Positions 22,600-28,453 of a stretch of 28,453 nucleotides of DNA are shown here, piece by piece. The stretch lies in the IMG/VR virus record IMGVR_UViG_3300037245_000851, positions 1 to 28,453 of that record, one strand, 5' to 3'. Position numbers and translations under genes: made by a program. Position 1 is the first letter of the stretch. Every line of letters starts with the position of its first letter. Below the pieces are notes generated by a model. The model saw only the letters and a program-made list of their open reading frames with translations. It searched no databases and had not been told where the DNA came from. Origin of the DNA: a virus.

Positions 22600-25500
22600 A
22601 TGGGATTATTTGGCACCAGAAAAAAACAGAATCAAACAGTAAACCACAAGTATAATTTGGGGATGCACATGGTTGTGGGCCACGCGAACATGGATGCTGT
22701 TGATCGAATTCGTGTTGGCGAGAAAACCGTTTGGACGCCGTCGTTGCCGCATCCAGATAACGTGTTAAAGGATTCGTATAACACAGGGGACGCGAGTGAA
22801 ATAGATGTGTCGTCAGCGAACTATATTGCGCAAACTTGGACACCCGCTGCACAGGGGTACTATACGTCATCAGTAAGACTGCGAATATTTCGAAATTCAT
22901 CACACTCCAGCCCAACTACGATTAGCATTAATGGTGTAGACGAAATCGGCGAGCCAGATGACTCAAATGTAATCGTGACAAGTAATGAAGTAGCAGCATC
23001 TTCGATAACAACAAGTACGCCAGGTACTTGGGTAGAGTTTATACTCACCAACCCTGTATATATAACAGCAGGGATAATGTACGCGATAGTATTAAAACCG
23101 CAGGGCCCTACAACAAAAGTTTGGTGGCGATATGATTCGTCTGATAGTTATTCAGGGGGTAAGCTGTATAGAAATACAGGCTCCTGGGGTGCATTCCCGC
23201 CCGGTGACGCGATGTTTGAAATGTATCTAGCAGAGGGCAATGCGCCAAACCACTCAATAAGAATAGAGGCAAGAAATATTTTCGGTGGGTCAAGGAAAGA
23301 GGGCGGGATAAAGGGCAATGTAGACCTACTTTTTGGCGCATCAGATCAGGCACAAAATAAATACTTGGCAAGCGAACTCGATACAAACATCCCCGCGTTT
23401 CGTGGGTCTACGAGTATTGTGTTAAAGCAAGTGTATCTGGGGACTAGCCCATATCTAAAGCCGTGGGCATTTTTCTGCCGCAGGCTTTTGAAACAAGTAA
23501 GTGGTGACGACCAGTGGTACGTTGGGAAAGCGGTGATAAATCCGGGCATATCTACGGGCGATGATCTTAACGCGATACATATAATTCGTGAGTGCCTACT
23601 GGATATTGAATGGGGGCTGGGATTTTCAGGGTCTGATATTGATTCTACGTCGTTTGAGAGGGCAGCAGATATATTGCACGACGAGAGTTTTGGCTTGTCA
23701 CTGTTGTGGGACCAGACAGAGGCTATTGAGGATTTTGTTGGTAGTATATTAGGAACTATTGCGGGGTTTCTATATCAAGACTTAGCAACTGGCAAATGGG
23801 TGATAACACTTACACGGGACCCAGACTTGCCCCGCATCAACGAATCGACAGAGTATCCCGGGCTTATCCCGTCAGGCAACCCAACCATAATATCATTTCA
23901 ATCGGGTGTCGATCCAGAAGAGAAGCAAAGGGGTCAGACATTCACGCCAGTAGACACATTTTCTACACAGAGAGTGTCACTAAAACTCGGGTCTGATGAT
24001 ACTGTGTCTGTACGAGTTGAAATTCAAAGTACAACAGCGGGATTGCCAAGCGGAAATGTGATGGCATCTGGGTCTGTCAACGGGTCAGATATGTTGCCCG
24101 TTGATGATTTGCTAACAGATACTCTTGGGTGGATTACAGCCACGTTAGACAGAGAAATTGTTTTAACCGAAGGTACGCAGTATGCAATCTTATTTTATAT
24201 CACTACGCCTGGCGTATCAACATCAATAAATTTTGAGATTTCTACGTATGATTCTGACACAGGCCCACCGTATGGATATATAGGTGGAACGTATGTAAGG
24301 TCAGATAATTTTGGCGTGAGCTGGAGTATACCATCAAGCGGCAGAAGCGACTTATTTTTTAGGATACTATCCACAGCACCAGAATCATTTGACGAAAATC
24401 ATATAATAGCAATTGAAGAGTTTGCGAGGCCGTCGTATGGCGAAGTTATAAACCAAGTCACTGTAAATTGGTGGGATAAAATTAATAGCAAATCGCGTCC
24501 CGCGATGGCTCAAGACATAGCGTTGATTGAGAAACAAAGTAATAACATAATAGAGCTGAATCTCAACCATTATGGTGTTTGCAATGCAGCGTTAGCTAAT
24601 AAAATAGCAGAAAGGGAGCTAAAACTTGCGTCGTCGATGCTCGCATCAATGAGGATTAGATGTACCCGGCAAATGTCACACCTTAAACCAAACGATGTGT
24701 TCAAACTTTCGTGGGCTGAGTTGGGTATCGTTCAAATGATCGTGCGAGTCATTGACGTAGACTATGGCAGTTTGCAGAAGAGTGAGGTATACATGACATG
24801 TCTCGAAGATGCGTTTTCTACTGCGGAGACTGTATACGAGAATCCGCCAGAATCTGAGTGGTCAGACCCAGTCAATGATGCGCTTAATATAGCCAATATA
24901 GATATAATTGAAACCCCGTATTGGATACTCGTAAACGACATTGAAAATCAAAGTGTAGTTGACACTACGTATCCCGATGTAAGTGGATTTTTATTGCTCG
25001 CTGTTGCGCCGCCAACATTAGATTCGTTAGATTTTGAAATCTTTTTGCAACAGTCTGCGGGACTTCCGTTTAACTCAGAAGGTATTGCAGCATTCGCGCT
25101 CAATGCTACGCTTACGATAGGTATGTTCGAAGAAGCTCAGAATGTAACTATTGACATCGAGAATGAGTTTGGATTGGACTTAGTATCAGACGACAGCTAC
25201 GCGGTGATAGGCAATGAGATGGTGAAAGTCGTGTCCGTTGATAGTGACAACGATCAAATCACCGTAGAGCGGGGAGTATTTGATACAGTGCCAGAAGCTC
25301 ATGCTCTGGGCGACTTTGTATATTTTATTGGTGACGGATATGTTAACATAGAGGCAGAGTATACAGATGGTGACCAGCCCGCGTTTAAGATTTTGCCAAG
25401 AACAGGCAACGGGCAACTCCTCGAATCTTCGGCGTCAACGCAAAATGCGGACATACTTGATAGTAGATTTATTAGGCCGTATCCGCCGGGCAACTTAAAG

Positions 25501-26082
25501 TTTAATGCAGAGTCTTACCCAACATATTTGTCCACTAAGATAACGGGTGGATTTGAAATTACGTGGTCACATCGCGACAGAACAGACGCGACGCAAGTCG
25601 GGACAATCGTATTGCACACTGATGCGACGGACTACGGCCCAGAAGCGGGTACAACATATACGATTAAGATTTACGACGAAGACGACAACTTAGCTCGAAC
25701 CGTTACCAGTATATCCGGCACAGTTTACGAGTATACTGAAGCATTTGAGATTTCGGACAATGGCGCACTTCAAAAGCAATTGCGTTTTGAAATTTATTCA
25801 GTTCGCGATGGCTTTGATTCTTGGTTGTTTGGCTATGACATTTTAATTAAGCGAACACTTGTGAGCACAGCCGCTGCGTCATCGAGTGCGTCTGGCAGCT
25901 TAAGCAATTTAGTGTCATTAGTTGGCTCTGTTTCTGCAACGTCAAATGTGTCGGCACCCGGATTAAACGAAGTTTGGCTTGAAGGCGTATCAGTCACAAC
26001 ATCAAGTGTTACAGGAATACTTGCGGGGTTTGTCGGGTCGGTTTCTGCGTCGTCTGGCGCAACTGGCGAGTTAACCGTTTAA
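22600..26082 (+). CDS. Tail tip / host specificity protein J, main part
   Basis: The 1160-residue protein is the baseplate hub of the tail tip. Residues 15 to 45 (Y-N-L-G-M-H-M, D-A-V-D-R-I-R-V-G) and 210 to 430 (N-I-F-G-G, E-G-G-I-K-G, later W-G-L-G-F) are typical of gpJ-like hubs. Two related beta-sandwich domains are inserted at about 57-210 and 430-593, each with an F/W-T-P start, G-x-W, G-x-x-Y-A-I and an F-F/E-x-x-L ending, resembling a discoidin-like 'choice-of-anchor' plan. Residues about 600 to 770 resume the hub (M-A-Q-D, C-T-R-Q, V-F-K-L-S). A fibronectin-III-like part lies about 960 to 1085, and the last 75 residues carry three to four Ser/Ala repeat units. It probably makes first contact with the cell surface. 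The ribosome site is weak. Confidence 0.82.
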   Translation: MGLFGTRKKQNQTVNHKYNLGMHMVVGHANMDAVDRIRVGEKTVWTPSLPHPDNVLKDSYNTGDASEIDVSSANYIAQTWTPAAQGYYTSSVRLRIFRNSSHSSPTTISINGVDEIGEPDDSNVIVTSNEVAASSITTSTPGTWVEFILTNPVYITAGIMYAIVLKPQGPTTKVWWRYDSSDSYSGGKLYRNTGSWGAFPPGDAMFEMYLAEGNAPNHSIRIEARNIFGGSRKEGGIKGNVDLLFGASDQAQNKYLASELDTNIPAFRGSTSIVLKQVYLGTSPYLKPWAFFCRRLLKQVSGDDQWYVGKAVINPGISTGDDLNAIHIIRECLLDIEWGLGFSGSDIDSTSFERAADILHDESFGLSLLWDQTEAIEDFVGSILGTIAGFLYQDLATGKWVITLTRDPDLPRINESTEYPGLIPSGNPTIISFQSGVDPEEKQRGQTFTPVDTFSTQRVSLKLGSDDTVSVRVEIQSTTAGLPSGNVMASGSVNGSDMLPVDDLLTDTLGWITATLDREIVLTEGTQYAILFYITTPGVSTSINFEISTYDSDTGPPYGYIGGTYVRSDNFGVSWSIPSSGRSDLFFRILSTAPESFDENHIIAIEEFARPSYGEVINQVTVNWWDKINSKSRPAMAQDIALIEKQSNNIIELNLNHYGVCNAALANKIAERELKLASSMLASMRIRCTRQMSHLKPNDVFKLSWAELGIVQMIVRVIDVDYGSLQKSEVYMTCLEDAFSTAETVYENPPESEWSDPVNDALNIANIDIIETPYWILVNDIENQSVVDTTYPDVSGFLLLAVAPPTLDSLDFEIFLQQSAGLPFNSEGIAAFALNATLTIGMFEEAQNVTIDIENEFGLDLVSDDSYAVIGNEMVKVVSVDSDNDQITVERGVFDTVPEAHALGDFVYFIGDGYVNIEAEYTDGDQPAFKILPRTGNGQLLESSASTQNADILDSRFIRPYPPGNLKFNAESYPTYLSTKITGGFEITWSHRDRTDATQVGTIVLHTDATDYGPEAGTTYTIKIYDEDDNLARTVTSISGTVYEYTEAFEISDNGALQKQLRFEIYSVRDGFDSWLFGYDILIKRTLVSTAAASSSASGSLSNLVSLVGSVSATSNVSAPGLNEVWLEGVSVTTSSVTGILAGFVGSVSASSGATGELTV

Positions 26083-26145
26083 CAAACAACACCCAAGATA
26101 CTTCGCAACAACAAACAAGTAGTTCAGTTAAATAATCACTAAACG

Positions 26146-26244
26146 AATCCCAGAATTCATCATTAGCATCGTAGTCAGACTAAGACGTGTGAGCAATCAC
26201 AAGTGTATAGTAGGATACAACGCAAGATGGATTCTGGGATTTTT
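26146..26244 (+). terminator. Terminator at the end of the late block
   Basis: AATCCCAGAAT (26146-26156) pairs perfectly with ATTCTGGGATT (26231-26241) and the stem runs into five T. The loop is long (74 bases) and holds minor hairpins such as TGTGA-gcaa-TCACA (26188-26201). It follows the last tail gene by about 65 bases and precedes the first early-type promoter. Confidence 0.6.
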
Positions 26245-26276
26245 GCGTATATGCTGAGATTTATTTCAGATTTAAT

Positions 26277-26304
26277 TTGCACGTCGCTGAATATAGTGTA
26301 TACT
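26277..26304 (+). promoter_or_regulatory. Promoter P1 (TTGCAC-16-TATACT)
   Basis: TTGCAC 26277-26282 and TATACT 26299-26304 are separated by 16 bases. The upstream CAGATTTAATT is shared with promoters at 27562 and 28339. Transcription would begin near 26311, in front of a folded RNA and not of a ribosome site. Confidence 0.75.
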
Positions 26305-26310
26305 TTGTAC

Positions 26311-26405
26311 GGATCGCTGAGAGACACAGCGGGAACGTGCAGTCGGCTATTTGGCAGCCATTAAGTTATGTGTCTTAACGTAAGCGGACTGCACGTATCT
26401 TTAAT
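26311..26405 (+). ncRNA. Candidate structured small RNA behind promoter P1
   Basis: Right after the predicted start come a hairpin CGCTG/CAGCG (26315-26319 with 26327-26331) and a larger element closed by a perfect 10-pair stem, ACGTGCAGTC 26335-26344 with GACTGCACGT 26387-26396. Two small hairpins lie inside (GGCT/AGCC at 26345-26359, TTAAG/CTTAA at 26361-26378), so a three-way junction is formed. ATCTTTAATTT follows, which may serve as a weak stop. No open frame with a ribosome site covers this stretch. It could be a small regulatory RNA or a leader for promoter P2 genes. Confidence 0.45.
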
Positions 26406-26415
26406 TTGAATCCGT

Positions 26416-26443
26416 TTGCATCCCGACAAATCCGTGGTATACT
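26416..26443 (+). promoter_or_regulatory. Promoter P2 (TTGCAT-16-TATACT)
   Basis: TTGCAT 26416-26421 and TATACT 26438-26443, 16 apart. A second TTTAATTTG lies just upstream (26399-26408). The predicted start of RNA falls on or next to the ATG at 26450. Confidence 0.75.
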
Positions 26444-26449
26444 TTAGAT

Positions 26450-26587
26450 ATGAGAACGCAAAATAAGCACAATACAAGGTACGTCAGGTATAAGAGTTTA
26501 GCCTGGCAGATTTTGTCTGAAGCGGGGTGGTCGACAAACTACCGAGCTAAAACGGGCATCTGCAAGATGGTTATGAGACGTGCGTAA
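26450..26587 (+). CDS. 45-residue basic protein, possibly leaderless
   Basis: The ATG lies 6 bases after the -10 box of promoter P2, so the mRNA may have no leader at all; no ribosome site can fit. The product is basic (MRTQNKHNTRYVRYK at the start, M-V-M-R-R-A at the end) with a central helix L-A-W-Q-I-L-S-E-A-G-W. It has no recognisable family. Small basic products of early phage genes often bind host proteins or nucleic acid, but nothing specific can be said here. The alternative is that this frame is chance and the promoter serves the gene at 26612. Confidence 0.45.
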   Translation: MRTQNKHNTRYVRYKSLAWQILSEAGWSTNYRAKTGICKMVMRRA

Positions 26588-26595
26588 TTGAACTT

Positions 26596-26614
26596 AATCA
26601 GGAGACGAACGATG
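26596..26614 (+). promoter_or_regulatory. Duplicated translation start region, copy 1
   Basis: AATCAGGAGACGAACGATG contains AGGAG and the start ATG of the 68-residue protein. The same 19 bases occur at 27102-27120, and a shortened form, AATCAGGAGACGATG, at 26825-26839. Confidence 0.9.
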
Positions 26615-26818
26615 GAACCAAAAACGTATACTAGACCAAGACCGAGCAGATATGTACGAAAGACGATGAGTCTCAGCGACGAGTTGACGAAACTGACCAG
26701 ATTGCTAGTACTCGCAGACGCAATACCAACAGAACGCGGTCGTGAGTTGGGTCGCAAGATTTGTGCAGCGATCAAAGAAAACGTGTTGTCTACAGAGAAA
26801 ACCACACGAATCGTATAG
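26612..26818 (+). CDS. 68-residue protein of unknown function
   Basis: Start ATG 26612 has AGGAG 8 bases before; the frame is open a little further upstream (TTG 26588) but without a ribosome site. The product begins M-E-P-K-T-Y-T-R-P-R-P-S-R-Y-V-R, then has a helical part D-E-L-T-K-L-T-R-L-L-V-L-A-D-A-I-P and R-E-L-G-R-K-I-C-A-A-I-K. It is basic and has no recognised domain. Second gene behind promoter P2. Confidence 0.68.
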   Translation: MEPKTYTRPRPSRYVRKTMSLSDELTKLTRLLVLADAIPTERGRELGRKICAAIKENVLSTEKTTRIV

Positions 26819-26836
26819 TCCAATAATCAGGAGACG

Positions 26837-26986
26837 ATGATTGCGTATATGATACTTTGGATTCTATATTTTGTTCAACTATACTATGGGTTCACAGCGT
26901 ACCCAATTGAGTATACTCTGCAATTCGGAACCTCAGAAAACGCCTGGCCCGATTCGACCGTGGGCGACGATTTTCAATTCGTTTGA
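26837..26986 (+). CDS. 49-residue membrane protein of unknown function
   Basis: ATG 26837 follows AGGAG by 5 bases in a copy of the local start motif. The first 23 residues, M-I-A-Y-M-I-L-W-I-L-Y-F-V-Q-L-Y-Y-G-F, form one hydrophobic segment fit for a membrane span or uncleaved signal. The remainder is acidic (D-S-T-V-G-D-D-F-Q-F-V). Function is unknown. After its stop, 26987-27101 shows no convincing gene. Confidence 0.6.
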   Translation: MIAYMILWILYFVQLYYGFTAYPIEYTLQFGTSENAWPDSTVGDDFQFV

Positions 26987-27101
26987 ACGAGCGGAACCGG
27001 CGGGTGTAAACGCTACGCTGATTAAACTTGTATCGCAGGGCTGTTGGCAGGATCACCCACTTACGGGACAACAGTCTTGCACTATGAGCTTAATCGAAAT
27101 G

Positions 27102-27120
27102 AATCAGGAGACGAACGATG
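27102..27120 (+). promoter_or_regulatory. Duplicated translation start region, copy 2
   Basis: Identical to 26596-26614 over 19 bases. Supplies AGGAG and the ATG of the 64-residue protein. Confidence 0.9.
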
Positions 27121-27312
27121 AAACGACTAATCAGATTTTTTGAATTGTGGCTCGGCGAGGATTGCTCGACTTGCATGGATGCGTTTGAGCACCTGAAAGA
27201 GTACGCAACAAAAGACGAGAATGAAGGGTATACAGAATTCAAACTTATTGTCAGCAAGAAACCTGGCAGCGATGGCAAAATCCATGAATTTCACTTGGCC
27301 GTTGTGAAATAA
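27118..27312 (+). CDS. 64-residue acidic protein of unknown function
   Basis: ATG 27118 has AGGAG 8 bases before. The product begins M-K-R-L-I-R-F-F-E-L-W-L-G-E-D-C-S-T-C-M and has mixed charged helix and strand parts (Y-T-E-F-K-L-I-V, H-E-F-H-L-A-V-V-K). The C-x-x-C could bind metal or form a disulphide, but there is only one such pair. The next possible gene begins two bases after its stop. Confidence 0.65.
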   Translation: MKRLIRFFELWLGEDCSTCMDAFEHLKEYATKDENEGYTEFKLIVSKKPGSDGKIHEFHLAVVK

Positions 27313-27314
27313 TC

Positions 27315-27579
27315 ATGAGTATGCGCAGGGCACGTAAAACGTAGTAGAACAGCCCAAAATCGACGCCCGCAGTCGCCCGTCAGTCGATTTGATTGGGCAG
27401 AGGCAATTGTTGTTCGCCTGTTGTCCAGGACACGTCAGACGGGCGACAGGGCGTCCCAGACACGTATCGCTGCACGGATAGCTATTGACCGGCGATTTCG
27501 CCAGGTTATGGGACGCTGTAAGAAAAAGTGGGTGTTTTCTTACAAAATTCTCAGAATTAATTTGCATTCGGCCAAATAG
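27315..27579 (+). pseudogene. 87-residue basic protein interrupted by a single-base shift
   Basis: ATG 27315, two bases after the previous stop, reads MSMRRARKT and then stops at TAG 27342. If one A of the run 27336-27339 is skipped, reading passes into a frame open to TAG 27577, and an 87-residue protein results: M-S-M-R-R-A-R-K then R-S-R-T-A, F-D-W-A-E-A-I-V-V-R-L-L, T-R-I-A-A-R-I-A-I-D-R-R-F-R-Q-V and a K-K-K-W-V-F-S-Y-K end. It is strongly basic and helical, as in DNA-binding proteins. The gene may be broken by a point deletion/insertion, be read by +1 shifting, or show a sequencing error at the A run. A competing view is that this stretch is a folded RNA (see 27357). Confidence 0.45.
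27357..27544 (+). other. Cluster of strong inverted repeats, possible structured RNA
   Basis: Perfect pairings: AAATCGAC 27357-27364 with GTCGATTT 27383-27390; GTCGCCCGTC 27372-27381 (in the loop of the first) with GACGGGCGAC 27438-27447, a pseudoknot layout; GCGTCCCA 27451-27458 with TGGGACGC 27509-27516; TGTAAGAAAA 27517-27526 with TTTTCTTACA 27535-27544. They overlap the interrupted gene 27315-27579, so they may be coincidence within coding DNA, a translational control element, or an RNA. Confidence 0.35.
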
Positions 27580-27589
27580 TTCTAATACT
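27562..27589 (+). promoter_or_regulatory. Promoter P3 (TTGCAT-16-AATACT)
   Basis: TTGCAT 27562-27567 and AATACT 27584-27589, 16 apart, with CTCAGAATTAAT upstream. The -10 box is weaker than in P1, P2 and P4, but the extended match to the shared motif supports it. Confidence 0.6.
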
Positions 27590-27638
27590 TTAAGGTATAC
27601 AAGAGATGTGGTTAACAATTGACTAGATTGGATTTGAC

Positions 27639-27803
27639 ATGAACGAATTAGCAGAACTGAGATTTTTGAACTTCCATGCACTAAGGAGACAGGAGTTGGT
27701 AGTTGCAAGAGCCCGAATGGACAAGCTTATCGAACGAGAGACGGGCGCAAAACCCAGCACCAACATAACTGCGTGGATTTATATGATGCTAGATTCGCAC
27801 TAA
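27639..27803 (+). CDS. 54-residue protein of unknown function
   Basis: ATG 27639 lies about 45 bases after promoter P3, with only a weak GGAT as ribosome site. The product M-N-E-L-A-E-L-R-F-L-N-F-H-A-L-R-R-Q-E-L-V-V-A-R-A-R-M-D-K-L-I-E-R is a probable coiled helix, followed by I-T-A-W-I-Y-M-M-L-D-S-H. Unknown function; the protein-like composition and promoter support it, the weak ribosome site does not. Confidence 0.5.
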   Translation: MNELAELRFLNFHALRRQELVVARARMDKLIERETGAKPSTNITAWIYMMLDSH

Positions 27804-27816
27804 TAAATTAATCATC

Positions 27817-27881
27817 AGCCAGCAGAGTGGAACAGAGTCCTCTTCTCTTCTCATTCCCGTATCTTGACTGCTCTGCTGGCT
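27817..27881. repeat. 11-base inverted repeat with pyrimidine-rich loop
   Basis: AGCCAGCAGAG (27817-27827) pairs perfectly with CTCTGCTGGCT (27871-27881). The 43-base loop is C/T-rich on the + strand. It lies 24 bases before the start of the cysteine-rich gene and may be a leader control structure; no T-run follows for termination. Confidence 0.7.
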
Positions 27882-27904
27882 ATCCTCCATTAGGACATTT
27901 GACG

Positions 27905-28324
27905 ATGAACGATGAAACTTGTAAGGGTGTTTGTAGCTCGTGCAACCGCAAACTTCAGTGTTCGGCGATATGCACGAGCGGTAATTGCTGGAACTGCGAT
28001 AGGGGTGCGCGAAGAAGCATTGACAACACCAAGAATAGTGCGTTTCGGAATAAGCGGGACAGCAAGAAACCATGTGGGTTTGATTTCGGGCAGAGTAGGG
28101 AGACCCATTTCTGCGTCAGAAATATAAATTGTGACGCATGTAGCAACACTAAGTGCAGCCATTATCAGTCTTTGGGGCATAATTATTTTGGTGTGAAGGA
28201 ATTCGACTTTAGAGACGCTGATGATATTGAAAACCCGGGTATCTCGGGTAGTTTTGAGTATTATGATGACCAGATTAATAGCAATTTTGAGATTGACGAC
28301 AGCGGAACCAAACACAAGAATTAA
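27905..28324 (+). CDS. Cysteine-rich protein of unknown function
   Basis: The 139-residue protein has twelve or more cysteines grouped in two clusters: C-K-G-V-C-S-S-C, C-S-A-I-C, C-W-N-C in residues 6 to 31, and C-V-R-N-I-N-C-D-A-C-S-N-T-K-C in residues about 70 to 84. A Lys/Arg-rich part lies between them and a long acidic, Asp/Asn-rich tail follows. The spacing suggests one or two zinc-binding folds with a nucleic-acid or protein partner; no named family was recognised. ATG 27905 is taken as start, with AGGA about 10 bases before; the frame is also open upstream through the inverted repeat, without a good start. Confidence 0.6.
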   Translation: MNDETCKGVCSSCNRKLQCSAICTSGNCWNCDRGARRSIDNTKNSAFRNKRDSKKPCGFDFGQSRETHFCVRNINCDACSNTKCSHYQSLGHNYFGVKEFDFRDADDIENPGISGSFEYYDDQINSNFEIDDSGTKHKN

Positions 28325-28338
28325 TCTCAGATTTTAAT

Positions 28339-28367
28339 TTGCACATCGGTCGATTATGTCGTATACT
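28339..28367 (+). promoter_or_regulatory. Promoter P4 (TTGCAC-17-TATACT)
   Basis: TTGCAC 28339-28344 and TATACT 28362-28367, 17 apart, with CTCAGATTTTAAT upstream as in P1 and P3. It drives the gene that begins at 28426. Confidence 0.75.
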
Positions 28368-28425
28368 TTATGTAGATTGGTTGTTTACAAGTTAATAAGC
28401 GAACGCAAGAATCGGGAGTAGAACA

Positions 28426-28453
28426 ATGAAATGTATAAACAAAATTATGATCG
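28426..28453 (+). CDS. Start of a gene cut by the window end
   Basis: ATG 28426 has GGGAG 8 bases upstream and lies about 58 bases after promoter P4. Only MKCINKIMI is visible, so no identification is possible. Confidence 0.55.

Noticed and set aside
13760-26082. Diversity-generating retroelement acting on fibre or tip genes
   Set aside because: No reverse transcriptase gene and no template/variable repeat pair seen in the window; the Ser/Ala repeats are not of that type.
26188-26201. CRP-type operator (TGTGA...TCACA)
   Set aside because: The half sites are only 4 bases apart instead of 6 and lie inside the terminator loop; a plain small hairpin is the simpler reading.
26871-27143. 90-codon open frame with a TTG start overlapping two other small genes
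   Set aside because: No ribosome site at the TTG, its first half lies inside the better supported 49-residue gene and its end lies over the start region of the 64-residue gene. The part 26987-27101 could be a shifted continuation, but no shift site is seen.
27451-27516. tRNA
   Set aside because: The 8-pair closing stem and two inner hairpins recall a cloverleaf, but the D and T arm consensus bases, a third arm and a proper anticodon loop are missing.
27313-27708. 131-codon open frame on the - strand
   Set aside because: No ribosome site, runs against three + strand features (interrupted gene, promoter P3, 54-residue gene), and has an odd composition.

Overview
This window is the structural (late) half of a tailed double-stranded DNA phage genome or prophage, almost certainly a long-tailed siphovirus. 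Every convincing gene lies on the + strand. The host cannot be read from the sequence. The promoters look like ordinary bacterial sigma-70 promoters, and the tail tip is of the lambda gpL/gpJ type seen in phages of Gram-negative bacteria.

Head and neck (1-5223): the end of a MuF-type head protein, a scaffold, a P22-like coat protein followed by a strong terminator, then connector and neck genes with one small membrane protein among them. Tail shaft (5312-10889): a stand-alone Ser/Ala/Gly repeat protein, the tail tube, the tail assembly chaperone pair joined by a classic -1 slippery site (A AAA AAC), and an 883-residue tape measure that appears to start on ATT.

Accessory and fibre region (10908-20674): a free-standing GIY-YIG endonuclease, a small tail protein that appears to start on ATC, a glycosyltransferase-methyltransferase fusion, a tail fibre, a distal-tail protein, a large mosaic fibre-like protein and small unknowns. 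Tail tip (19637-26082): two paralogous proteins resembling tail terminators, a BR0599/gpL-type protein with four conserved cysteines, and a tip protein J in two pieces, the larger carrying two related inserted beta-sandwich domains.

A terminator at about 26240 closes the late block. The last 2.2 kb has a different style. Four promoters sharing the motif TTAATTTGCA-N16/17-TATACTTT drive small unknown genes (45, 68, 49, 64, 54 and 139 residues), one gene that seems broken by a single-base shift, and a candidate structured RNA.

The most unusual signal is a degenerate 20-residue repeat (roughly LxGSxSAxSxAxGxLxVATx). It makes up one whole protein and is also fused to three otherwise unrelated tail proteins: the start of the distal-tail protein, the start of a terminator-like protein and the end of the tip protein. 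A second unusual trait is that many gene gaps hold private A/C-rich tandem repeats, three of them with a 7-base period.
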